Positions 49,275 to 57,027 of a stretch of DNA of 64,000 nucleotides are shown here, piece after piece. The first letter of the stretch is position 1, and every line of letters starts with the position of its first letter. Made by a program: the position numbers and the translations under genes. The notes under the pieces were generated by a model that worked only from the letters and a program-made list of their open reading frames with translations, did no database searches and had not been told where the DNA came from. Origin of the DNA: Novosphingobium sp. RL4 (GTDB lineage Bacteria > Pseudomonadota > Alphaproteobacteria > Sphingomonadales > Sphingomonadaceae); contig NZ_CP141944.1 of assembly GCF_035658495.1 (NCBI RefSeq), positions 1,576,001 through 1,640,000 of the forward strand. Reading direction: 5' to 3'.

Positions 49275-49302
49275 GGTTCGTTTGCTTTCCGGTTTTGATC
49301 GA

Positions 49303-49905
49303 TCAGGCAGCTTCTGGAGCGTCGAGCGCTGAGAAGGTGTCGCTGTAATCCACGGTGACTGGCGCGATTCCGTTGGCAGGATCTTGCCAAACGGCGCTGA
49401 CGACATCGATACGAAGTGCCGGCTGCGTCTCGAGACCGAGATAGCGGGCGAATTCGTATCCTTCCTTTTGGAACTGGCATTCCATCGCCAGCTGATGTTC
49501 TTTGGGATCGGTGACCTGCGTCGCGAGACCCTGAATCTTCAATGAGGGCGCCGTTGCGGGATCGCCGTCGCTGCGGCCTTCGAGGACGAAAGCACCCACG
49601 CGCGGATTACCCTGGATATTGGTCAGCTTGCGCTTGTGCTCGTGTGTGAAGAGGTAGAGGACCGGTCGCATCTGGGGGCCGTTCGCAGACGCAAAATGCA
49701 TGCAATGCGAGACCGGCCAGCCGTTGCTTCCAACGGTCGAAAGTCCGACCAATTCGGCATGGGCGAGAAAAGCCTGGACCTGCTCCTTCACAGTCTGGCT
49801 CGGCTCAGCGGCGCTTGCCGGAAGCTGGTCGAGATCGCGCAGGTGCTCGCCCGACCGAGCAAGAGGTACGATTGTCTCAGGCGTCGATGCTGCATCAAGT
49901 GGCAT
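49303..49905 (-). CDS. PPOX-fold flavin-binding protein 2
   Basis: A 200-residue split-barrel protein of the same superfamily. Marks are VGLSTVGSNGWPVSHCMHF, MRPVLYLFTHEHKRKLTNI and PRVGAFVLEG. Together with its downstream paralogue it may form a heterodimer, since split-barrel proteins work as dimers with the flavin at the interface. It is first in the operon PPOX2-PPOX1-reductase-MFS; a hairpin (49928-49950) separates it from the TonB receptor gene upstream. The function is not defined. Confidence 0.82.
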   Translation of the reverse strand: MPLDAASTPETIVPLARSGEHLRDLDQLPASAAEPSQTVKEQVQAFLAHAELVGLSTVGSNGWPVSHCMHFASANGPQMRPVLYLFTHEHKRKLTNIQGNPRVGAFVLEGRSDGDPATAPSLKIQGLATQVTDPKEHQLAMECQFQKEGYEFARYLGLETQPALRIDVVSAVWQDPANGIAPVTVDYSDTFSALDAPEAA

Positions 49906-49927
49906 AGCTAAATGTCCATAAGTAGGT

Positions 49928-49950
49928 GGCCGCGTCGGATTGACGCGGCC
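49928..49950 (-). terminator. Hairpin between the TonB receptor and PPOX genes
   Basis: GGCCGCGTC pairs with GACGCGGCC over nine bases with a five-base loop just after the receptor stop codon. There is no T-run, so it may only attenuate read-through. Confidence 0.5.
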
Positions 49951-49958
49951 ATCGCATT

Positions 49959-52145
49959 TTAAAACCGGAAGCCGACTTCACCGCCGTAGAGGCGAGGAGG
50001 AGCATAGGTTTCGAGCGTTCCGAAGGGCGGAGTGCGCGAGACCTGGCTGCGGACGAGGGTGTTGCCCACGTTGCGGACGAAGCCTGCGATATAGAAGCGG
50101 TCGCCTGCGAGGTTGTACGTCAACCGCAGATTGGCGAGGTCGTAACCGCCAGCGCTCAGCGACTCGTCCTTGAAGGCCGTGAAGTAGCGCTTCGACTGGT
50201 GGAAGTAGTCGCCATAGAACTGGATCGAGCCACCATCTGCGAGTGGGATCGTCCAATCGATGAAGGCGGTGGCAGTGACCTTCGGCGCCTGTATCATCGG
50301 GTTGCCACCCACGTCGTAGGACTGAACGACTGCCGGAACGCCGGGTCGGCCCGGGATACCGTTGGCGATATCGGCAAGGATAGTTCCATCGGCATACTTG
50401 CCATCAAGCAGCGAGAGGTTGCCGCCGATCCGCAGGTTCTTGATCAGCCTTAAAGTCGGCTCGAATTCAAGGCCATTGACGGTCGCCTTGCCGGCATTCT
50501 GAAGGAAGGTCTGAACCTGCGAACCGTTCACGACGCCGTTGAAGACCTGCAGATCCTTGTAGTCGTAATGGAACGCGGTGAGGTTCAGGGTCAGGCGGCG
50601 GTCGAACAGTTCGGTTCTCAGGCCGGCTTCATAGCTCCAGATGTTTTCCGGCTTTGCCGAACTGCTGACGTTGATCGGGTCGAAGGCGCCGCTCTTGAAG
50701 CCTTTGGTCGCGCTCAGATAGATGAGCGTATCTTTGATCGGACGGTATTCGAGCGAAAACTTCGGGGAGACGTCATCCCAGCTTTGCTTGTTTTCCTGGA
50801 AAAACGCCGGGCTGCCATTGAAGCTGCTGAGAGCCGTACCCTCTCGGGTTTCCTTGCTGTAGCGCAGGCCAGCGACAAGCTTGAGCTGTGAGAGGATCGC
50901 GTAGTCGGCCTGCGCGTAGACGGCAAAGCCAGTAACCTTCGTGGTGGTGTAGTTGAGTGAAACGCCGCCCGGCGTCAGGGTTGGTTGGATACCGTCGGTG
51001 TCCTGCTTGAGCGCGGTGCCGCCAAGCATCCAGCCAAACGGGCCAGAATCCGGCTTCGAGGTGAAGGTCAGGTCCTGATAGTAGAACTTGGTATCCGAGA
51101 CTTGTCCCTGATACTCGAGAAGCGACGCGCTAGAGTCGTCGAGATCGAGGAACACCGGCCCGAGCTTATAGCGATTGTACGAGCTAACCGAAGCGAGTTG
51201 GCCGATTTCGGTGTCCCAGGCAATCCGCAGGTTGACGCCATACGACTTGGACGGGCTGCTGTCCTTCAGGTTGTGGTAGGACGCGCGCGGATCCGGTGAA
51301 AAGGGCGCGTGAAAGACGGCGAAGGGCAGGGAGTTCGGGTTGATCGCTTTCGATGCTCCCGGCGAACCGCTTTCCTTGGAGTAGTTGCCGATGAGGGTGA
51401 GGGTCAGGTTGTCGGTCGCCTGGGCGAGCAACGAACCTCTGATACCCCAGAAATCCTGGTCGTTGAAATCGTCTCCGGTCAGCAGGTTGGTCGAATAGCC
51501 ATCGTGACGATGGCGCACGACGGCAACTCGTCCGGAAAGCACATCGCCGATCAGAGGACCTGAGACCATCGCGCGATAGCGCTGCTCGCCCATGTTGCCG
51601 ATCTGCATGTCGCCGCTAGCAGTGAACGTGTTCGACGGACGCGCTGTGTTGATGAGTATGGCGCCGCCTGTGGCGTTACGACCGTAGAGCGTGGCTTGCG
51701 GGCCGCGCAGGACTTCGACGCGGTCCACGTCAAACAGTTCCTGAACCGCTGCGCTGGCGTTGGGGATGTAGACGCCGTCGACGTAGGTTGCGACGCTGTT
51801 GTCGCTGAACGAGCCATACACGTTGCTGCCGATGCCGCGCAGATAGACGAAACTGGAGCCGGCGGTGGTCGAAAACTGGAGGTTCGGTACGGCGCGCTGC
51901 AGCGAAGCGGTGTCGGTGAGGCCGGCGGCATTGAGTTCGTCGCTCGAGACTGCGTTCACTGCAAGAGCAGTGTCCTGGAGCCGTTGCGAGCGGCGCGAAG
52001 CCGTCACGACGATGTCGAAGGTGCTCGTGGTTGTCGTGTCCTCGGCGGAGGCAGCAGGCGCGTCGTTTGCCTGAGCACTTGCCAGCGAAGGAAGCAGATA
52101 GATCGCCGTGGCCGTAAGCCAGGCGCACTTATGCTGGAATCGCAT
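49959..52145 (-). CDS. TonB-dependent outer-membrane receptor of the catabolic cluster
   Basis: A 728-residue receptor with a signal peptide (about 1-25, ending LASAQA), TonB-box-like FDIVVTASRR (about 43-52), a plug with VEVLRGPQATLYGRNATGG and a 22-strand-type barrel ending YGGEVGFRF. It is likely to bring the aromatic growth substrate or a related compound through the outer membrane. It is transcribed divergently from a MarR gene at 52315, whose intergenic region contains several dyads, and lies upstream of the PPOX-reductase-MFS operon on the same strand, so uptake steps are grouped. Confidence 0.93.
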   Translation of the reverse strand: MRFQHKCAWLTATAIYLLPSLASAQANDAPAASAEDTTTTSTFDIVVTASRRSQRLQDTALAVNAVSSDELNAAGLTDTASLQRAVPNLQFSTTAGSSFVYLRGIGSNVYGSFSDNSVATYVDGVYIPNASAAVQELFDVDRVEVLRGPQATLYGRNATGGAILINTARPSNTFTASGDMQIGNMGEQRYRAMVSGPLIGDVLSGRVAVVRHRHDGYSTNLLTGDDFNDQDFWGIRGSLLAQATDNLTLTLIGNYSKESGSPGASKAINPNSLPFAVFHAPFSPDPRASYHNLKDSSPSKSYGVNLRIAWDTEIGQLASVSSYNRYKLGPVFLDLDDSSASLLEYQGQVSDTKFYYQDLTFTSKPDSGPFGWMLGGTALKQDTDGIQPTLTPGGVSLNYTTTKVTGFAVYAQADYAILSQLKLVAGLRYSKETREGTALSSFNGSPAFFQENKQSWDDVSPKFSLEYRPIKDTLIYLSATKGFKSGAFDPINVSSSAKPENIWSYEAGLRTELFDRRLTLNLTAFHYDYKDLQVFNGVVNGSQVQTFLQNAGKATVNGLEFEPTLRLIKNLRIGGNLSLLDGKYADGTILADIANGIPGRPGVPAVVQSYDVGGNPMIQAPKVTATAFIDWTIPLADGGSIQFYGDYFHQSKRYFTAFKDESLSAGGYDLANLRLTYNLAGDRFYIAGFVRNVGNTLVRSQVSRTPPFGTLETYAPPRLYGGEVGFRF

Positions 52146-52198
52146 TTCAGTATCTCCCCATTCCCGATTCTTTTCTGAGATCGTGTTTTTAAGCTATC

Positions 52199-52252
52199 TG
52201 ACGTCACGAAAGAGTCAATAGGTAGCCTATCTATCTAAATGTGATTGATAGG
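52199..52252. promoter_or_regulatory. Dyads in the receptor/MarR divergent promoter
   Basis: TGACGTCA (52199-52206), ATAGG-TAG-CCTAT (52218-52230) and a wider CCTATC...GATAGG pair (52226-52252) lie between the TonB receptor and the MarR gene at 52315. They differ from the TGACA/TGTCA classes, so this MarR probably has its own site here. Confidence 0.5.
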
Positions 52253-52314
52253 CGGCGATTGACACGGCGCTGGCATGCGACCAACGTTCGTCCGCAGAAT
52301 TCAGGGATTTGTTT

Positions 52315-52830
52315 ATGTCTCCAGCTACCGCCTTCGATGAACTCGAAACACCGAATTCCGAAACGGAGGAGGACTACCTTTCGACCAGCATGGGACTGAT
52401 GGCGCGCGATCTTTACCGCGCTATCAATCGTGCCATCGACGAGCGCGTCGCGCGCTTCGGGCTGGCCGCCCACACTTGCCGGTATCTGGCGATTATGCAC
52501 GACCGCGACGGGGTCACGCCAAAGGAGCTGAGCGACTATCTCAGCGTGAGGTCGCCGACGACTTTGGCCGCGCTGCGCACGCTCGAAGAGAAACGTCTCG
52601 TGAAGCGTTCCCGCGATGCTGATGATGGACGCAAAAGTGTCTACCGCCTGACCGCTCGAGGCAAGGAGGTCGAGGCACTTGTGCGCGAGAGTGCGCTGGA
52701 GGTCGAACGGGCGGCGGTCAGTTCGCTGACACCTGACCAGATTGCGGCCTTTCGCGATACCGTACGCCTGATCCGGAAGGCGCTCGATTTCAGCCTTGGC
52801 GATCCGGGGCAATCTTCGGATATCGACTGA
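52315..52830 (+). CDS. MarR-family transcriptional regulator 1
   Basis: A 171-residue winged-helix regulator: a dimerisation helix (LMARDLYRAINRAIDERVARFGL), a recognition region (TPKELSDYLSVRSPTTLAALRTLEEKRLVKRS) and the wing DADDGRKSVYRLTARG. MarR proteins sense phenolics and repress neighbouring genes. ATG 52315 is used; an in-frame TTG lies six bases earlier. It is divergent from the TonB receptor, which it may control through the dyads at 52199-52252. Confidence 0.9.
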   Translation: MSPATAFDELETPNSETEEDYLSTSMGLMARDLYRAINRAIDERVARFGLAAHTCRYLAIMHDRDGVTPKELSDYLSVRSPTTLAALRTLEEKRLVKRSRDADDGRKSVYRLTARGKEVEALVRESALEVERAAVSSLTPDQIAAFRDTVRLIRKALDFSLGDPGQSSDID

Positions 52831-53079
52831 CCTGTTGAAATAAGGGCGGTCGCTCGCATTTTCAGTCGCTGGCGCAGCGGTCCACGTGGCTCGCTCGCCG
52901 CGCCGTGCGTCCGTGCGACCCCACAGCAATTTACTGCTCAAACGCGGGTTCGCCCGGGACGCACGCGCGTAAGCATGCCTACTTCCTAAACCAAGCGCAG
53001 TTGCGGCTGGGAAGGACAACACGGCTCGCCTCCTTATCCGAAATGGAAACTCTGGCTCTCACGAGAGTGAGATCCATCA
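52831..53079. other. Non-coding region before the cupin promoter
   Basis: No gene or clear signal is visible between the MarR gene and the promoter at 53080. Frames crossing it are arginine-rich shadows. Confidence 0.4.
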
Positions 53080-53108
53080 TTGACAGAGTTTTGTCAAAGA
53101 GACAAAAT
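53080..53108 (+). promoter_or_regulatory. Promoter with TGACA-N6-TGTCA operator for the cupin pair
   Basis: TTGACA (53080-53085), a 17-base spacer and CAAAAT (53103-53108) form a sigma-70 promoter with a consensus -35. The dyad TGACA-GAGTTT-TGTCA (53081-53096) covers the -35 and spacer, so repressor binding would block it. An AGACA eight bases after the TGTCA also makes an imperfect TGTCA-N3-TGACA site. Confidence 0.72.
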
Positions 53109-53184
53109 CTGTCGGTCAGCCGGTTGCTTCGATACCGGCGGAGAGATTCCGCGCGCAGCGCTGATAAGGCCAAGGAGAGAGATG

Positions 53185-53826
53185 ATGAACATGCCAGGTG
53201 CCGAGGGGCATCGAGAAGAGCGGGTGCCCCTGAAGGTCAATGCGTTCGAGGTCGTGCGCGGTTCCAACTCGCAGCTTTTGCCGCTGTTCCCATACGTTGG
53301 GGCCGGCGCCATCGTGCCGTGCTCTGCGGCCTTCGAAAGCGATGGCAGCGGGACGAACATCGGGTACTTTCTTCATGAAAATACCGTCGATGAGGTTGCC
53401 CTGACGCTGGGATCAAACGGGCGTGCACGCACCGGGGATATGGCTGTCGGTCCGCGTGAACACGGCGTGGGCGGCGACTCGAGCGAGCCGTTCTTTGCGG
53501 TGATGGTTATCACCCAGCGCCAGCTTGATGAGGGTGAGCAAACGGAAGCGATGAGCTTCCAGTGCGAGAAGTGCAACACCGTGCTTCACCGCTACGAGTT
53601 CGACGAACACGAAGGCGGCGAGGGCGCGTTTGCAGGCTTGCCGACGATCATGGGTTCGGATGCTGCCGCGCTTGGTTTCAATGCCAGCGAAGAAGCCAGA
53701 ACTTGCCCTTCCTGTGGCCACGTCAGCAGGCCGTTCCCGCTCTATATCTGGGGCTGGAGCAACTATACCCGCAACACCAGGATCGCGAAGAATGCCTGGA
53801 ACGCCATGGAAGAGGTTATCTCCTGA
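53185..53826 (+). CDS. 3-hydroxyanthranilate dioxygenase-like cupin, subunit A
   Basis: A 213-residue protein combining a cupin with a rubredoxin-like zinc/iron ribbon. The cupin keeps the ligand pattern of 3-hydroxyanthranilate 3,4-dioxygenase: H64 and E70 in LHENTVDEV, and H93 in GPREHGV. The ribbon has CEKC (C127, C130) and CPSC (C174, C177). Overall identity to that enzyme appears low, so the substrate is likely different; a ring-cleaving role is inferred. ATG 53185 has AAGGAG seven bases upstream; ATG 53182 is only four bases away. The stop overlaps the partner gene as TGATG, so the two are made together. Confidence 0.75.
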   Translation: MNMPGAEGHREERVPLKVNAFEVVRGSNSQLLPLFPYVGAGAIVPCSAAFESDGSGTNIGYFLHENTVDEVALTLGSNGRARTGDMAVGPREHGVGGDSSEPFFAVMVITQRQLDEGEQTEAMSFQCEKCNTVLHRYEFDEHEGGEGAFAGLPTIMGSDAAALGFNASEEARTCPSCGHVSRPFPLYIWGWSNYTRNTRIAKNAWNAMEEVIS

Positions 53827-54401
53827 TGACGGCACCTGTCCGGACCCGGCGCAAGAACGCCTTCAACATTTATCGTGAAGCGGAAAAGCTCGCCTCCTTC
53901 GACGAATTTCCGATGCTTCGACCGGAAGTCGATCCTCAAGTTCACCTGAGCAAGAATGACGTGGATCAGCCATTTCACCTGGCCTGCGAAAAGGACACGG
54001 TGCTGGCGCAAATGAGCGGCAAGTCCCGCGTCATCTTCGCTGACGGGTCGGTTCGGTTCTTCGATCTGGTTCCCGGCGAGTTCGCCTATGTGCCAGCGGG
54101 TTATGCGCACCGCATTCTGACTGTCGAACCGGGGGCTGTGATCCGTTACAAGGCGCAAAAGCCGGGCAATGAGTCGATCATTTGGTACTGCAGCTCATGC
54201 GATGCCGAAGTGCATCGCTTTGATTGGCAAGCCGACGAGGCGCCTGTGCAGCAAGGATACGTCGAGGCCTGCCAGGAGTTCAACGCCGACGTCAAACACC
54301 GGACTTGTGGCGGTTGCGGCACTGAACTGCCGCCCGTCGATCTGACTGCTTTCCGCTGGGATGCTATCTCCGCAAAGCTGCTCGAAGCGGACGACGAATA
54401 A
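53826..54401 (+). CDS. 3-hydroxyanthranilate dioxygenase-like cupin, subunit B
   Basis: A 191-residue cupin plus rubredoxin-like ribbon. Cupin ligand positions are H51, D57 and H95, matching the spacing of H51, E57 and H95 known for the Cupriavidus 3-hydroxyanthranilate dioxygenase but with aspartate in place of glutamate. The ribbon (WYCSSCDAEVH and RTCGGCGTELPP) has C122, C125, C161 and C164, the FeS4 site of bacterial members. It is closer to the classic family than subunit A. Its ATG overlaps the stop of subunit A. A strong terminator follows ten bases after the stop, so this is a two-gene operon. Confidence 0.82.
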   Translation: MTAPVRTRRKNAFNIYREAEKLASFDEFPMLRPEVDPQVHLSKNDVDQPFHLACEKDTVLAQMSGKSRVIFADGSVRFFDLVPGEFAYVPAGYAHRILTVEPGAVIRYKAQKPGNESIIWYCSSCDAEVHRFDWQADEAPVQQGYVEACQEFNADVKHRTCGGCGTELPPVDLTAFRWDAISAKLLEADDE

Positions 54402-54410
54402 AAAGCAAAA

Positions 54411-54446
54411 CCGGCGCCGATACGGTATCGGCGCCGGCTTTTGTTT
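54411..54446. terminator. Bidirectional intrinsic terminator
   Basis: CCGGCGCCGATA pairs perfectly with TATCGGCGCCGG over 12 bases with a three-base loop, flanked by an A-rich run on the left and TTTTGTTT on the right. It can end both the cupin operon and the convergent MarR gene. Confidence 0.93.
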
Positions 54447-54473
54447 AAACGGATCTCAGATGCCGTGGGCGAC

Positions 54474-54959
54474 TTATTCGTCGTCCTCCTCCGTGCCTCT
54501 CGCCATTTCGCTCAATCGTCGTACGACGTCCACCGCAGCCTGTAGTTCTGCGGTATTGAATGCCTGGCCGAGATCGTTCGACCAGATGTGCTGACGGCGA
54601 CTGACCTCTTCGAAAGTTTCGCGGCCCTTGTCGGTGTTCCGCACCAGCTTCGCGCGGCGGTGATCCGGGTTTTTCACCAACTCAACCATGCCGTCCTTCA
54701 CGAGCGACTGCACCACCCAGAGGATACCCTGTCGGGTCAGTTCGTAATCCCGAGCGATCTGCGCCACGGTTTTCGGTGTTTGCGCGATCGCCCCGAGAAC
54801 TTGCCAGCGCGCCGCCGTTAGTCCCAGCTCCTTTGAAAGCGTGTCACCACCGCGCAGCAGCCGACCGTTTGCTCGAAAGATCGTCATTATGAGGTCGGTG
54901 ACGGCACTGCCTTCGGGCGTATGGGGTACCGATATGGCTTGCGCATCAGCTTCGGACAT
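54474..54959 (-). CDS. MarR-family transcriptional regulator 2
   Basis: A 161-residue winged-helix regulator: LGLTAARWQVLGAI, the recognition segment TVAQIARDYELTRQGILWVVQSLV and wing NPDHRRAKLVRNTDKG, with an acidic tail EEDDE. ATG 54959 is chosen; an in-frame extension to 55037 would cover the operator at 54988-55003. That operator, TGACA-N6-TGTCA, matches sites at the TAXI gene, the cupin pair and the aldehyde dehydrogenase/FAD reductase promoter, so this protein is the best candidate for their repressor and for autoregulation. Confidence 0.9.
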   Translation of the reverse strand: MSEADAQAISVPHTPEGSAVTDLIMTIFRANGRLLRGGDTLSKELGLTAARWQVLGAIAQTPKTVAQIARDYELTRQGILWVVQSLVKDGMVELVKNPDHRRAKLVRNTDKGRETFEEVSRRQHIWSNDLGQAFNTAELQAAVDVVRRLSEMARGTEEDDE

Positions 54960-54987
54960 ATTTTGGCGCCATTTCTCTTTCTTCAGA

Positions 54988-55003
54988 TGACAATATCTTG
55001 TCA
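54988..55003. promoter_or_regulatory. TGACA-N6-TGTCA operator at the MarR 2 gene
   Basis: TGACA-ATATCT-TGTCA lies 29-44 bases upstream of the MarR start codon, the expected place for autorepression. Confidence 0.7.
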
Positions 55004-55071
55004 CTCCGACGATAACCGCAGTTGCGGTGGAGGGCACCCCCTTTCTTGGTGAAAGGCGGTGCGCGCAGCCT

Positions 55072-56403
55072 TTATCGGACCGGGGTTTTCACTTCGTTGG
55101 TGTGGCGTTGGACTGCAATAATGGCCACCAACGCGGCCGCTGCCGGGATTGCTGCGATAGCGAAGGCATGTTCCGCCAATGCAGCCATGCTGAGAATACT
55201 GGCGCCCACCATCGGTGCAGCGATGGCCCCAAGTCTCCCCATTCCCGTGGCGTAGCCCGAAGCGGTGACGCGGATAGCAGTTGGGTATAATTGGTTGACC
55301 ACGGCGGTCAGGCAGAATTGGGAACCGACGATGACCGCCCCGGCGAAAGACAGGACAATCAGGAAATTTCGGCCGATTTCCGAGAAGCTGCTGAGCAGCA
55401 GGACGGAACCGATCGTCAAAGCGTAGGCGCCGCCCAAGACCCGTGCAGGACCCAGCTTCGGAAGCAAGAAAGCCATCAGAAGCCCGCCGATGACGCCGCT
55501 ACCGCTGAAGAGGGAAGCTGCAGTGACGGCAAACTGCGACGACAGGCCTCTGCTGACGAACAACGAAGGCAGCCAGCTCACGAAGTAATAGACAAGGGCC
55601 ATGTTCGCGAAGTTTATAAACCATAGCAAAAGGGTGACGGGCCGCCGATCGGGTGTGAGCAGTGCTGCGACACCTGTCGCCGCAGCTGAAGTTGGTGCCG
55701 GTGCAGCAGCGCTCGCGCCGTCCCAGGCCGCGGATGCGCCGATGCGCGTCAGCAAGCGTTCGAGCGAAGCTTTTCGGGGCGTTTGGCGAGCCATGTAGAG
55801 CGGCGACTCCGGCGCAACCAACACGCAAAGGAACATCGCAAGGAGAGTGCCGATACCCCCTACTGCGAACACTGCTGAATGCCCATGAGCAGGGATAAGC
55901 ATACCGGCGATCGCGCCGCCGAGTGCCGCTCCGAGTGGGTAGCCGCAACTCACCAGAACCACCGCAAGGGTTCGCAGGCGCGGCGGCATCAGCTCCATGG
56001 CCAAAGCAATGACGTTTGGTAGGGCGAGGCCAAGACCGATGCCGGCGATAAAGCGCATCAGTGCAAGCCACGACTGGTCAGGTGCAAAGGCACCGGCGAG
56101 AGTTCCGAGACCCGCCACGGCAAGGGCGATGACTATGCTCGGTCGGCGGCCTATTCTGTCGCCAAGCGGGGACAGTGCAAAACTGCCGATGACCAGGCCG
56201 ATAATCGAGACGGTGAGAAGCCAGCCGACGGTTCCGGTGCTGAGCTGCCAATTCTTGGCGACGAGCGGCGCGGCGAGCGCCATGGCCTGAACATCGTAGC
56301 CTTCTGTCATTCCCACCCCGACCAGTAGGGCGAGTATCGCGAATGCATAGGGCGTAGGACGAAAGTCCCCCGCTATGCGAGTATCCTGTATGTGCTTGGG
56401 CAT
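55072..56403 (-). CDS. MFS transporter, aromatic acid:H+ symporter (AAHS) type
   Basis: A 443-residue inner-membrane protein with 12 helices. Helix 1 has MTEGYDVQAMALAAP, equivalent to the conserved GYD segment that AAHS importers such as PcaK need for substrate and proton coupling, and loop 2-3 has GDRIGRRPS. It is likely to import a benzoate- or phenylpropanoate-type acid. It follows cytochrome b561 by 71 bases and ends the operon aldehyde dehydrogenase-cytochrome-transporter. Confidence 0.93.
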   Translation of the reverse strand: MPKHIQDTRIAGDFRPTPYAFAILALLVGVGMTEGYDVQAMALAAPLVAKNWQLSTGTVGWLLTVSIIGLVIGSFALSPLGDRIGRRPSIVIALAVAGLGTLAGAFAPDQSWLALMRFIAGIGLGLALPNVIALAMELMPPRLRTLAVVLVSCGYPLGAALGGAIAGMLIPAHGHSAVFAVGGIGTLLAMFLCVLVAPESPLYMARQTPRKASLERLLTRIGASAAWDGASAAAPAPTSAAATGVAALLTPDRRPVTLLLWFINFANMALVYYFVSWLPSLFVSRGLSSQFAVTAASLFSGSGVIGGLLMAFLLPKLGPARVLGGAYALTIGSVLLLSSFSEIGRNFLIVLSFAGAVIVGSQFCLTAVVNQLYPTAIRVTASGYATGMGRLGAIAAPMVGASILSMAALAEHAFAIAAIPAAAALVAIIAVQRHTNEVKTPVR

Positions 56404-56474
56404 CTTGAACTCTCCCGGGTAGAATACGCCAGCAAGGCGGCTTCGCTGTTTTCAGTTCGAAGCTTTTGGGTCGG

Positions 56475-57026
56475 TTATTTCCGGGCGTCGCCGCTGGTGC
56501 GGTACCACATCCGCCAGAACAACCCGTCTCGCAGCAGGAAGATGTGGTAGAGGGCTGCAGCGATATGCAGGATCAGGAGCGCAACGAGCAGGCGCGCGCC
56601 GATACCGTGTGGAATACGCGGCGGGAAAAGATCAAAATTCGGTAAGCGGGTGGTGCCGCCGGGCGCGAAGATGTCCGGAGCTGCTCCGCTTAACGCGACC
56701 AAGGCGATGCCGCTCCCGAGCATGGCGATGATGACGACATAGAGCGCGATGTGCGTAGCCTTGGACACAATTTTCTGCCATTTCGGGCCTGCCACGGCCT
56801 CTGGGCGCTGGTCCAGAGCCCACCAGATCAGCCGGGCGAGGGTGGCAAGCAGCATGAGTATCGTAGCGGGAATGTGAACCCGCAGGAGCGCAGCTTTCTC
56901 GGCCGCTTCGGGATGCGCTGCGGCGTTGAAGCCTGTTATCAGCAAGATGATGATCAGCACTGCACTGACCCAGTGAAGGGTTACGGCAAGCGTGCCGTAT
57001 CCCTGCTTGTCGCCTTTCATTGTCAT
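56475..57026 (-). CDS. Cytochrome b561-type di-heme membrane protein
   Basis: A 183-residue inner-membrane protein with four helices. Histidines placed to bind two hemes b occur in TLHWVSAVL, LRVHIPATIL, ATHIALYVV and LLILHIAAALYH. Proteins of this family shuttle electrons between quinone and a partner. ATG 57026 follows a GGAGGAA and overlaps the end of the aldehyde dehydrogenase gene (TGACATG), so both are made together. This suggests a link between aldehyde oxidation and the respiratory chain, or removal of superoxide as in CybB; the role is inferred. Confidence 0.88.
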   Translation of the reverse strand: MTMKGDKQGYGTLAVTLHWVSAVLIIILLITGFNAAAHPEAAEKAALLRVHIPATILMLLATLARLIWWALDQRPEAVAGPKWQKIVSKATHIALYVVIIAMLGSGIALVALSGAAPDIFAPGGTTRLPNFDLFPPRIPHGIGARLLVALLILHIAAALYHIFLLRDGLFWRMWYRTSGDARK

Positions 57027-57027
57027 G

